Source: Blastopirellula sp. J2-11
GTDB taxonomy: Bacteria; Planctomycetota; Planctomycetia; Pirellulales; Pirellulaceae
Reading direction: 5' to 3'
Length of the DNA: 64,000 nucleotides
Assembly (NCBI RefSeq): GCF_024584705.1
Contig: NZ_CP097384.1
Span: 4,030,001 to 4,094,000 of the forward strand
Shown: piece after piece, positions 16,722 through 24,714 of the stretch
How the letters are laid out: each line of letters opens with the position of its first letter
How positions within the stretch are numbered: the stretch's first letter is position 1
Position numbers and translations under genes: made by a program
Notes under the pieces: model-generated
The model's database searches: none
What the model saw: the letters and a program-made list of their open reading frames with translations, nothing else
Told to the model about the DNA's origin: nothing

Positions 16722-19418
16722 ATGTCATGCAATTCACGATTACTACTTTTCATTTTGGCGCTGAGCTCTTGCCTGGGTTACAGCGCATCTGCCGCAGAGA
16801 GCCAGCCGCCGAATATCGTCATCTTTCTTTCAGACGATCACACGTTGACCGACTCTTCGGTTTATGGCGCTACCGATATCGATACGCCGAACATGCAACG
16901 TTTGGCCGATGCTGGGATGACGTTTGATCAAGCGTTTGTCGCTTCCCCCTCCTGCGCCCCAAGTCGCGCTGCGCTGCTGACCGGATTGATGCCGGCTCGC
17001 AACGGCGCCGAGCGGAATCATGCTCGACCTCAAGCCGAGATCAAGAAGCTGCCCGCCTATTTGCAGGAGCTTGGTTACGAGGTCGTCTCGTTCGGCAAAG
17101 TAGGTCACTACGCTCAAACGCCCGAGTATGGCTTTGATCTGGCGCGACACTTCGGCTACCACGACGATGTCGCGGTGGGCGAAGCGGTGAAATGGCTGCA
17201 AGCCCGCGAGAGCGCCAAGCCGCTCTGTTTGTTCGTCGGCACCAATTGGCCGCATGTTCCGTGGCCTCGAGCGACCTCCATCGATCGCCAGTCGATTCGA
17301 ATCCCGCTAAAGCATGTCCACACGCCGGAGACGCGGGATGCTCGCGCAAAATACTATCAGGCCATCCGCACGATGGATGACGAACTGGGAGAAGTCTTTG
17401 ACGCCGCCTACGCGAAACTGGGCGAAAACACCCTCTTCATTCATACCAGCGATCACGGCGCCCAATGGCCGTTCGGCAAGTGGAATCTATATGACGACGG
17501 CATTCGCACGCCGCTGATCGTGGTTTGGCCAGGCCAGGTGCAGGAAAAAAAGAGGACCAGCGCGATGGTCTCGTGGGTTGACCTGCTACCCACCCTGGTA
17601 GAAGCGGCCGGCGGAAAACCGGCGGAGAATTTAGACGGGCGTTCGATCCTACCGGTGCTGCGCGGAACGACCGAAGCGCATCGCGACCTGATTTTCACCA
17701 CGCATAGCGGCGACAGCAACTTCAACGTTTATCCCACGCGGAGCGTGCGAACCGAGCGGTTCAAATACATCCGCAATCTGCACCCTGAGTTTCTCTACGA
17801 GTCGCACGTCACGAAGGCCGACAAGGAAGAAGCTTATTGGAATAGCTGGGTCAAAAAAGCGAAGACCAGCGCCGAAGCGGCCCGCAAGGTAAATCGATAT
17901 CAACAACGGCCGCCGGAAGAACTATACGACCTGACGACCGATCCGCTGGAGCAAAACAATCTGGCCGACGATCCGTCGCATGCCGCTACCAAACAGCAGT
18001 TGAAAAGCCAACTTGACGCTTGGATGAGCGAGCAACAAGATCAGCAGATCGTCTACGGAATGCCGACGTTGCTCTCGCAGGGGAAGAATCCGCCAAACGT
18101 CATCACGCTGTTCATCGACGACATGGGCTGGGCCGATCTTTCCTGTTTCGGCGGGCAGGATGTCGAGACGACCAACATTGATCGCTTGGCGAGCGAAGGC
18201 TTGAAGTTCACCAACTTCTACGTCAACTCGCCGATCTGCTCTCCTTCGCGCACGGCGCTGACCACGGGATATTATCCGGCCCGACATCGCATTACGTCTT
18301 ATCTGGCCAACCGCAAAATGAACGAGCAGCGCGGCATGGCGCAGTGGCTCGACGTCCGTGCGGCGACGTTGCCGCGAATGCTCTCCGAGCAGGGCTACGC
18401 GACCGGCCATTTCGGCAAATGGCATCTCGGCGGACAACGTGACGTCGGCGACGCTCCGCTGATTACCGAGTATGGCTTTGACGCTTCGCTGACCAATTTT
18501 GAAGGACTTGGTCCCCGCGTCCTTCCCCTTTGCGACGCCTATGACGGCAAAGATCCCCAGCGTCACGACCTGGGAAGCGCTACGTTGGGGCATGGTCCGA
18601 TTGAGTGGAAAGATCGCTCGCAAATCACCGCGCGTTTTGTGGAAGAAGCGCTGCTGTTTATCGATGCTTCGGTCGCCGCCGACCAACGGTTCTTCATCAA
18701 CGTTTGGCCCGACGACGTTCACTCGCCGTTCTTTCCGCCAGAAGCAAGACGCGGCGATCAAGCGAAGCGAACGCTCTATCTGGGCGTGCTGAAAACGATG
18801 GACGAGCAACTGGGCCTGTTGATCGATCGCGTGCGCAGCGATCCCAAGTTGCGTGACAATACGCTAATCCTGTTAGCCAGCGACAATGGTCATGAACCAG
18901 GCGCCGGCCGCGGCGGACCATTGCGCGGCGCCAAAGGAGACCTGTACGAAGGAGGCGTTCGCAGTCCTTTGATCGTTTGGGGCCCCGGCTGGATCGACGC
19001 GACCGCTGTCGGAGAGACGAACGACACGACCATCGTCTCGAGCGTCGATCTGGTTGCTTCCCTCCTCGCGCTGACCGGCGCAGCAACGCCTAAGGGATAC
19101 CAGGGTGATGGAGAAAATCTCTCGGCGGCGCTGCTCGGCAAGACCCAAGCCCAACGCAGCGGTCCGCTCTTTTGGCGTCGTCCGCCTGATCGACCAGGGC
19201 CGCCAAAGTCTCCTAATCCTGACCTGGCCGTACGCGACGGCCACTGGAAATTGCTCTGTAATCTCGACGGAGGAGCGGTTCAACTTTACGATCTGACCAA
19301 GGATATCGGCGAAATGAAAAACATGGCGCAGCGGCGTCCGCGCATCGTCAATCGCTTAAAACAGGCGGTGCTTGCCTGGAATGAGACGCTTCCGACCGAC
19401 GGCGTCGCAACGCCCTAG
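16722..19418 (+). CDS. Tandem double sulfatase (two type I sulfatase domains in one secreted protein)
   Basis: One 898-residue polypeptide carrying two complete sulfatases. The signal peptide (MSCNSRLLLFILALSSCLGYSASA) leads into domain 1, with NIVIFLSDDH and the formylglycine site Cys78 in SCAPSR. Domain 2 starts near residue 462 (NVITLFIDDMGWADLSCFGG), with Cys506 in ICSPSR and the metal motif NGHEPGAGRGG. The second domain has no signal peptide of its own, as expected for a fused protein. Start at ATG 16722 fits the signal peptide; the frame extends to 16647. Substrates are probably sulfated algal polysaccharides or glycosaminoglycans (inferred). An anaerobic-type maturase elsewhere would be needed. 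The stop codon abuts a MITE. Confidence 0.9.
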   Translation: MSCNSRLLLFILALSSCLGYSASAAESQPPNIVIFLSDDHTLTDSSVYGATDIDTPNMQRLADAGMTFDQAFVASPSCAPSRAALLTGLMPARNGAERNHARPQAEIKKLPAYLQELGYEVVSFGKVGHYAQTPEYGFDLARHFGYHDDVAVGEAVKWLQARESAKPLCLFVGTNWPHVPWPRATSIDRQSIRIPLKHVHTPETRDARAKYYQAIRTMDDELGEVFDAAYAKLGENTLFIHTSDHGAQWPFGKWNLYDDGIRTPLIVVWPGQVQEKKRTSAMVSWVDLLPTLVEAAGGKPAENLDGRSILPVLRGTTEAHRDLIFTTHSGDSNFNVYPTRSVRTERFKYIRNLHPEFLYESHVTKADKEEAYWNSWVKKAKTSAEAARKVNRYQQRPPEELYDLTTDPLEQNNLADDPSHAATKQQLKSQLDAWMSEQQDQQIVYGMPTLLSQGKNPPNVITLFIDDMGWADLSCFGGQDVETTNIDRLASEGLKFTNFYVNSPICSPSRTALTTGYYPARHRITSYLANRKMNEQRGMAQWLDVRAATLPRMLSEQGYATGHFGKWHLGGQRDVGDAPLITEYGFDASLTNFEGLGPRVLPLCDAYDGKDPQRHDLGSATLGHGPIEWKDRSQITARFVEEALLFIDASVAADQRFFINVWPDDVHSPFFPPEARRGDQAKRTLYLGVLKTMDEQLGLLIDRVRSDPKLRDNTLILLASDNGHEPGAGRGGPLRGAKGDLYEGGVRSPLIVWGPGWIDATAVGETNDTTIVSSVDLVASLLALTGAATPKGYQGDGENLSAALLGKTQAQRSGPLFWRRPPDRPGPPKSPNPDLAVRDGHWKLLCNLDGGAVQLYDLTKDIGEMKNMAQRRPRIVNRLKQAVLAWNETLPTDGVATP

Positions 19419-19586
19419 TGTTCTGTCAAACCGCTATTTTCGGCTTCCACGAAATCAGCCGCACGGCGTTAGCCGCGGTTTCTGTCACCAATTGTCTTTC
19501 GCAAATGAGTTCCCATCAGAAACCGGTGCTAACGCACTACGGCTAATAAAAACATGGCGCCTGAAAATTGTCGCGTGACAGAACAT
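19418..19586 (+). mobile_element. 169-bp MITE-like element, copy 2
   Basis: Same length and about 95% identical to the element at 4889-5057, in opposite orientation. Ends are GTGTTCTGTCA and TGACAGAACAT, flanked by TA (19416-19417 and 19587-19588). The left TA plus the first G of the element form the TAG stop of the double sulfatase; the right flank TAG shows that the stop existed before insertion. The interior forms a long imperfect hairpin and encodes nothing credible. Confidence 0.85.
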
Positions 19587-19754
19587 TAGCCGCCTGTCCG
19601 CTGTCCCAACGACAACTTCCTGACCAAAAAAGCAATATCTGCGGTCGAAGAGTGGTAGCATGCGGCTTAGAATGGCTAGTTCGCATTCGCCTGGCGCTGT
19701 GGAGCATGCGCCGATTCTAGGGTGAAGTCTGGTCTGGAAAATTGTGGACAATCG

Positions 19755-20495
19755 ATGCTGACATCTTCGTTAGGAAAAGCGTTTCACGTACTCGAGGTAT
19801 TAGCGTCGGCTGATGGCGAGATGCCGTTGGCTGAAATCGTCAGCGAACTGGGCTACCACAAGCCGACCGTCCATCGTTTGCTGCAAGACCTGGTCGAACT
19901 TGGTTACGTTTGCCGTGTCGACAAGGGAAAGTATCAGCTGACCGGCAAGCTGCGCCGCATGACCCTTGGCAAGTTGGATGATCATTTGCTGGAAGCGGCC
20001 GATCCCTTTTTGCGCCAGTTGCATGACTTGACCGGCGAGACCGTCAACTTGGGCGTCTTGCGGGGAACGTCGATTCGTTACTTGCAGGTCCTCGAAAGTC
20101 GACATCCGTTTCGCTTGGTGGTCGAGGCCAACAGCAAGGACCCGTTTTATTCGACCGCGCTCGGTCGAGCGCTCACGTCTGAACTAAGCGAAGATGACTG
20201 GAACGGGCTAATCGCCCATGTCAAACTGGTCGCGCGAACTCCCCAGACCGTCATCGATCCCCAAGCATTGCGCGAGATCCATGATCGTGTCGGCAAAGAG
20301 GGATATGCGATGGAACAAGATCAAAACGATATCGGCGTGACCTGCATCGGCGCGCCGATCCGTGACGGCAGTGACATTGTAGCCGCCGTCAGCGTCAGCA
20401 TTCCGACAGCGCGTGTCGATAACATCTCGAAACCGCAATTAATCGACGCGGTGAAACAAACGGCCGAACAAATTTCGGCCCGCATTTCATCCTAG
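19755..20495 (+). CDS. IclR-family transcriptional regulator
   Basis: A 246-residue regulator. The N-terminal winged helix shows SLGKAFHVLEVLASADGEMP and the recognition helix GYHKPTVHRLLQDLVELGYV. The C-terminal effector-binding domain has the usual ETVNLGVLRGT, STALGRALTSEL and VAAVSVSIPT blocks. ATG 19755 is chosen because the family starts a few residues before the helix; an alternative start 19722 would add 11 residues. There is no divergent partner gene nearby and the sulfatase upstream is separated by the MITE, so its target is not apparent. Confidence 0.88.
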   Translation: MLTSSLGKAFHVLEVLASADGEMPLAEIVSELGYHKPTVHRLLQDLVELGYVCRVDKGKYQLTGKLRRMTLGKLDDHLLEAADPFLRQLHDLTGETVNLGVLRGTSIRYLQVLESRHPFRLVVEANSKDPFYSTALGRALTSELSEDDWNGLIAHVKLVARTPQTVIDPQALREIHDRVGKEGYAMEQDQNDIGVTCIGAPIRDGSDIVAAVSVSIPTARVDNISKPQLIDAVKQTAEQISARISS

Positions 20496-20640
20496 ACAAG
20501 GTTCCCGTCAAGCGGCGATTTCTGCGTCGAACTGGGGACATTCGCGAAGCTTTGCCTGGCCGTTACGATTTTTTCAAGACGGACAATCGCGACAACCGAT
20601 GCGACAAGAGTGAGTTTATTTTCTCTGTGAGTCTATCGGC

Positions 20641-21072
20641 GTGCGACAAATAACCTTCATCGCGAAATGCTTCCTTTGGCTGGCTGCACTACTTGCGCCA
20701 GCACAAGCGATCTTTGCGATGCGCTGCCAATGCGACCACTGCGCCCAGGAGCATGTCGAACATCGACATGACCATCAACACGGCGCCAATTGCTCTCATC
20801 TGTGCCAGCACGATCGCTGCACCGGCGTCTGCTGTCAGTTCGATTCGGTCTCGACCGGTCATTCTCAATGTCAGTGCGACCATCACACGCAGCCGCAGCA
20901 GCCAGGCACGTCGGCATTTCAAGTTCGCGGACAGGTCGCCAACTACTGGGGTTGGGCCCATTTTTCGGCGATCCCCCATCGCACTTCTTCCCAGCGCGGC
21001 GCGTTGGCTCACGTCCGACAAACCGCCAGCGCCATGGAAACATGCGCCGTACTCTGTCGTTTTCTGACGTAA
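20641..21072 (+). CDS. Small exported Cys/His-rich protein A of the metal island
   Basis: Not a family I can name. A GTG start gives a clean signal peptide (RQITFIAKCFLWLAALLAPAQAIFA). The mature part is packed with Cys and His, for example RCQCDHC, EHRHDHQHGANCSHLCQHD and CQCDHHTQPQQ, about a dozen Cys in 118 residues. This suggests periplasmic or cell-surface metal binding. The C-terminus (METCAVLCRFLT) resembles that of protein B at 23007 (MRCATLSRFLL), and the block CQCDHHTQPQQ matches CQCHHDTPQQ there. The two are probably paralogues flanking the efflux outer-membrane gene. A role as metal scavenger or chaperone for the RND pump is inferred. Confidence 0.68.
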   Translation: MRQITFIAKCFLWLAALLAPAQAIFAMRCQCDHCAQEHVEHRHDHQHGANCSHLCQHDRCTGVCCQFDSVSTGHSQCQCDHHTQPQQPGTSAFQVRGQVANYWGWAHFSAIPHRTSSQRGALAHVRQTASAMETCAVLCRFLT

Positions 21073-21323
21073 AGCGATCCGCTTTTCTTCGCCTAACAAC
21101 GCATCGCCGACCTTGCTAGCGGCAGTAGGAAAACACGCGTCAAAGTTTTCCTAGCCCGAATGATCGGCGCCGCTCATCCGCGTAATTGCGCGACAGGGCG
21201 TCAACCTATCAACTGGTTTAATCGCGGCAACCGAAGAATTCATCACAATCACTTCGTGAAACGTGATGGCGCTTGCGCGAAAATGAAACAGACTTTCCTG
21301 GGATATCCCACTGGATGGACTTT

Positions 21324-22757
21324 ATGAATAAGGCAAGCATCGCCTTCACGATCGGACTCGCGGCGATAGCCGGCGGATGTCGCACATCCGCAATCCGGCA
21401 CGAATCGACCACTCTCGCCTCCACGGCCGCATCGCCTTCGAGCGTGATCGTCTCGGCCGAACAAGCGCTGGCCAGTTCCAGTGATCTACAACCAGCAGCG
21501 ACAGCGCCGCCGCAAGATTTGCCGGCGGCTAAACTGGTCGCATACCAACAGAACGCCGCGCCGCCCGAGGCGATCGCACCGCCGGCCAGCCAATGGTCGT
21601 TGCCCGAACTTGAGCAATTGGCTCTGCAAAACAATCCGGCCATGGCCGAAGCGGTCGCACGCGTCAACGCGGCTCACGGCAATTGGCTGCAAGTCGGGAT
21701 CGCCCCGAATCCAGTCTTGGGCTATTCGGGTCAGCAACTCGGTAGCGGGGGTCTGGCGACGCAAACCGGCATGTATGTCGGCCAAGAGTTTGTCACCGGC
21801 AACAAGCTGGGCCTGAACCGCGAAGTCGCGGCCTGGGAAATCCAAAAAGCGGAACGTGACCGGGATGCGTTTCGACTGCGTGTTTTGACCGACGTCCGAA
21901 TCGGCTACTACGACGTGCTGATCGCTCAGCGTCGACGCGAACTGGCGACCCAGTTGGTGCAAATCGCCGAAAAAGGAGAGCAGAGCGCCGAAGCCCTCTT
22001 CAAAGGACAGGAAGTCAGCCAGGCGGATCCGCTGCGTGCCCGTGTCGAAGCGGACACCGCACGAATCGTTCTGCAAAACTCCATCAACCAGCATATCGAA
22101 GCTTGGCGACGACTTACCGCCGTGCTTGGCCTGCCCGACTTCCAACTACAGCGGCTTGAAGGAGAAATCAAAGCCGAAGATTTGAAACTGCAGTGGGACG
22201 AAACGCTAGCAACCCTCATGCGAGACAGTCCCGAGATAGCCGCCGCATTGGCGAACGTCGAAGCGGCGCATTGGGCGGTGCAAAGAGCCTACGCCCAGGT
22301 CATTCCCAATATCGAAGTTCAAGCGATCATTCAAGATGACCGCGGCACGCGCGGGACCGACGGCAACCTGCAAGTCACGCTTCCTTTGCCCCTGTGGAAT
22401 CGCAACCAAGGCGGCATCCAACAAGCGCATGCCGAAGCGGCGGCCGCCAATCGTGCAGCCGACAAGCTGTCGATGGACCTGCAAGCTCGCCTGGCGATCG
22501 CCTTTCAGCGATACGAAAGCGCCCGCAACCAGGTCAATCAATATGCTCGCGAAGGGGGCATCTTAGAAAACGCCAATCGTTCGTTAACGCTCATTCGCAC
22601 CGGCTACGAAGCGGACGAATTTAGCGTGCTTGATCTGTTGAGCGCTCAGCGAACTTACTTCCAGACGAATTTGGCGTACTTGGATTCGCAGCGCGAACTG
22701 TGGATTTCGGCCATGGAAATTCGCGGCCTGATGCTGCAGGGAAGCCTGCAGAAATAA
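21324..22757 (+). CDS. TolC-family outer membrane efflux lipoprotein (CzcC-like)
   Basis: Outer-membrane channel component of the RND heavy-metal efflux system encoded on the opposite strand at 24.7-29.4 kb. The start at ATG 21324 gives MNKASIAFTIGLAAIAGGC, a lipoprotein signal with Cys19 as the lipidation site. Two OEP repeats follow: the first includes QNNPAMAEAVARVNAAHGNW and VLTDVRIGYYDVLIAQRRRE, the second DSPEIAAALANVEAAHWAVQ. Length is 477 residues, normal for CzcC. It is unusual that this gene is in a different, convergent transcription unit from its partners, between two small Cys/His-rich genes. Confidence 0.88.
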   Translation: MNKASIAFTIGLAAIAGGCRTSAIRHESTTLASTAASPSSVIVSAEQALASSSDLQPAATAPPQDLPAAKLVAYQQNAAPPEAIAPPASQWSLPELEQLALQNNPAMAEAVARVNAAHGNWLQVGIAPNPVLGYSGQQLGSGGLATQTGMYVGQEFVTGNKLGLNREVAAWEIQKAERDRDAFRLRVLTDVRIGYYDVLIAQRRRELATQLVQIAEKGEQSAEALFKGQEVSQADPLRARVEADTARIVLQNSINQHIEAWRRLTAVLGLPDFQLQRLEGEIKAEDLKLQWDETLATLMRDSPEIAAALANVEAAHWAVQRAYAQVIPNIEVQAIIQDDRGTRGTDGNLQVTLPLPLWNRNQGGIQQAHAEAAAANRAADKLSMDLQARLAIAFQRYESARNQVNQYAREGGILENANRSLTLIRTGYEADEFSVLDLLSAQRTYFQTNLAYLDSQRELWISAMEIRGLMLQGSLQK

Positions 22758-23006
22758 CGGAAGCGGCCACCCCCTGTTTGGCTGCATCCCTTAATCGAAG
22801 TTAACCATATTCGCCGTTCCATCGGTTCGGCGAGTATGTTAGCTTCAAAAGAACGGCGCTGACGTGACGAAAACGTAGGCGACGCCCCAACCCAATCGCC
22901 GGTTGCTTCGTAATGAGTAGAAGCGCCGCTCCCCTTTTGAATTTCTTCCTTCCGTACCACCGCGGATCACCGGATGTCTTTCCCTCTCACCCGCCGATCG
23001 ATTGCG

Positions 23007-23399
23007 ATGCGAACTACGGTTTGGGTCTTGGGGATTCTGTTGTCGCTCCCCAGTCATACGCTCGAAGTTTGCGGTTGCCTGCAAGCGCTCGCCAGCGTTT
23101 GCACCAGTTGCACGGCGTCGGCGCCAGATGCGGCGGCGCATCGTCATCCGGTTGTCACGCCTCATCGCGGAAGCGATTGTCCTTGTCAGTGTCATCACGA
23201 CACGCCGCAGCAATCCTCGATCGTCGCCCGCGAAAGTCGCTCTACCGATGACGTCGATATCGCCATCCGCTTCGCGACTTGTTCGCAACAAGTGCGCAGA
23301 GAATCAACCGCACAAGATCTTTTCTCGGGCCACGCAGGCGGTCGTCCTGCGATCCCAGCGCTGATGCGCTGCGCCACGCTCTCGCGTTTTCTGCTTTAA
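23007..23399 (+). CDS. Small exported Cys/His-rich protein B of the metal island
   Basis: Probable paralogue of protein A. It has a signal peptide (MRTTVWVLGILLSLPSHT) and Cys-rich clusters EVCGCLQALASVCTSC and DCPCQCHHDTPQQ, and ends MRCATLSRFLL. The frame is open from 22974; ATG 23007 gives the shorter, more typical signal. An unpatterned 250-bp gap separates it from the channel gene, so it may have its own promoter. Metal binding in the cell envelope is inferred from composition and neighbours. Confidence 0.62.
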   Translation: MRTTVWVLGILLSLPSHTLEVCGCLQALASVCTSCTASAPDAAAHRHPVVTPHRGSDCPCQCHHDTPQQSSIVARESRSTDDVDIAIRFATCSQQVRRESTAQDLFSGHAGGRPAIPALMRCATLSRFLL

Positions 23400-23503
23400 A
23401 GCGACGCAGCCTCCTATCGACTCGCCATTCGAAGTCGCAGGGAGGTTCGCCCCTTTCTATCGTCGCTTTACCATGCTGATTACTTTATTACGAGAGTCTT
23501 GCT

Positions 23504-24028
23504 ATGTTCGAAAAAATGAAATCGGATCGCAGTGAGTTGTTCAGCCGTCGCATCGATCCCACTTTCTTCCCCGCGATTGTGCGGCGTTTAGAAGAATCGC
23601 CGTTTGAACAGACAGCGCTTGTCGTTGAGTTTCGCGATGAAGCATATGTCGAAATCCGCATGCGACTCGCTGACTGCGGCTGGCAGGTGATTCGCGCCGA
23701 ACAGGCCAGCGATGTTGCCGCCTGCATGAATCTCTACGACCCGCAGTTGGTGATCGTCAATGACGCCATGCCGGACGAATCAGGCTGCCTGATTACCTTC
23801 AAATTGCGGCTGAATCACTGTTTGCCGATTGTCTGGCTCTATTCTTCGCAGCCCCAAGCGGTCGCTCGTCGCTATGGCAAATTTTGCGGCGTGGACAAGG
23901 TGCTAGAATACGACGGCGTATTGCAGAATCTCGGCGAAGCGATCGAAGGCCGGCTGCAACGTCGATTTCCAGTAATGAACTACGTCGAACTGACGCCGAC
24001 GACTCGGCGTCAGTCTCGCTTAGGATAA
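23504..24028 (+). CDS. Degenerate response-regulator receiver protein
   Basis: A 174-residue protein whose central part (about 35-135) follows the receiver pattern: TALVVEFRDEAYVEIRMRLADCGWQV, then LVIVNDAMPDESGC, then LPIVWLYSS. Aligning on the conserved Pro90 and Gly94 puts Asn86 where the phospho-acceptor Asp should be (D-x3-P-x3-G), and the acidic pair of strand 1 is also missing. It is therefore probably a phosphorylation-independent pseudo-receiver. No output domain is present. It lies at the end of the plus-strand metal unit and could be linked to metal sensing, but that is only positional. Confidence 0.6.
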   Translation: MFEKMKSDRSELFSRRIDPTFFPAIVRRLEESPFEQTALVVEFRDEAYVEIRMRLADCGWQVIRAEQASDVAACMNLYDPQLVIVNDAMPDESGCLITFKLRLNHCLPIVWLYSSQPQAVARRYGKFCGVDKVLEYDGVLQNLGEAIEGRLQRRFPVMNYVELTPTTRRQSRLG

Positions 24029-24052
24029 CGCCGTCGGCGATTTTCCCACCTA

Positions 24053-24091
24053 AAAACCCGGCGTGACGTTTCGTTCGCCGCGCCGGGTTTT
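24053..24091. terminator. Bidirectional intrinsic terminator
   Basis: A perfect 11-bp stem (AAAACCCGGCG at 24053-24063 with CGCCGGGTTTT at 24081-24091) has A-rich sequence on the left and T-rich on the right. It sits in the 78-bp gap between the convergent receiver and lipoprotein genes and can end transcription of both. Confidence 0.85.
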
Positions 24092-24106
24092 GTCTTTCGC
24101 AGAGAT

Positions 24107-24643
24107 TTAGTGATCGTGACCTTCGTGGTCATGATCGTGAGCGACTGCTCCCCGATATTGCTTGCCGCCGATGGTGACCACCAGTTGGGCGTCGGCGCCT
24201 TCATGATCCAAATCTTCCGCGAGTTCCGCATCGCTCGAGACGAACTTCGACGACTTTCCGGTTGGATCGCCGGCGTCCGGTGAAGCGGTCAGTTTGAACT
24301 GCTCTCCCATGCCGTCATGCTTCAGATTGATCGTCAGCTCGGTCGCATCGATCGGCGTTGCGACTTTCGCAGCGGAGTCCAACAGATAGATCGTCACGCT
24401 GCCCGCTTTTTCGTCATGAACGAGTTCGGCGTGATACTCTTCCGCGCCAAGCTCGATCAACGAACCGCCATGAGGACCTTCGCTCGGATGGTCGTGGTCA
24501 TGGCCATCATGTTCCGAGTGCCCATCACCGCTCGGCTTGTCTGCGGTGGAACTGGAACAGCCAAACGCAGACAGCGACAACAACAGCAATGTCGTTGCGA
24601 TAAAACGGGCCGTTTGACCGGCGAACAGCTGAGTCATTTTCAT
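24107..24643 (-). CDS. His-rich periplasmic lipoprotein of the metal efflux operon
   Basis: A 178-residue exported lipoprotein. The signal ends at LSLSAFGCSSS with Cys29 as the lipidation site. The mature protein starts with an Asp/His-rich arm (GHSEHDGHDHDHPSEGPHGG) and ends in HDHDHEGHDH, with an ordered middle (LIELGAEEYHAELVHDEKAG, LTINLKHDG). Such His arms bind Zn, Co, Ni or Cu. It is the last gene of the minus-strand efflux operon, 71 bp after the RND pump gene. It probably buffers or delivers metal to the pump. Similar proteins occur next to CzcCBA systems in planctomycetes; no experimental role known to me. Confidence 0.75.
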   Translation of the reverse strand: MKMTQLFAGQTARFIATTLLLLSLSAFGCSSSTADKPSGDGHSEHDGHDHDHPSEGPHGGSLIELGAEEYHAELVHDEKAGSVTIYLLDSAAKVATPIDATELTINLKHDGMGEQFKLTASPDAGDPTGKSSKFVSSDAELAEDLDHEGADAQLVVTIGGKQYRGAVAHDHDHEGHDH

Positions 24644-24714
24644 CGATAGTTACTCCTGGAAACTAGTAATTGAAAAGCGATCGCCGTTCAGGCGATCGCG
24701 CAAAAATCATCGTA

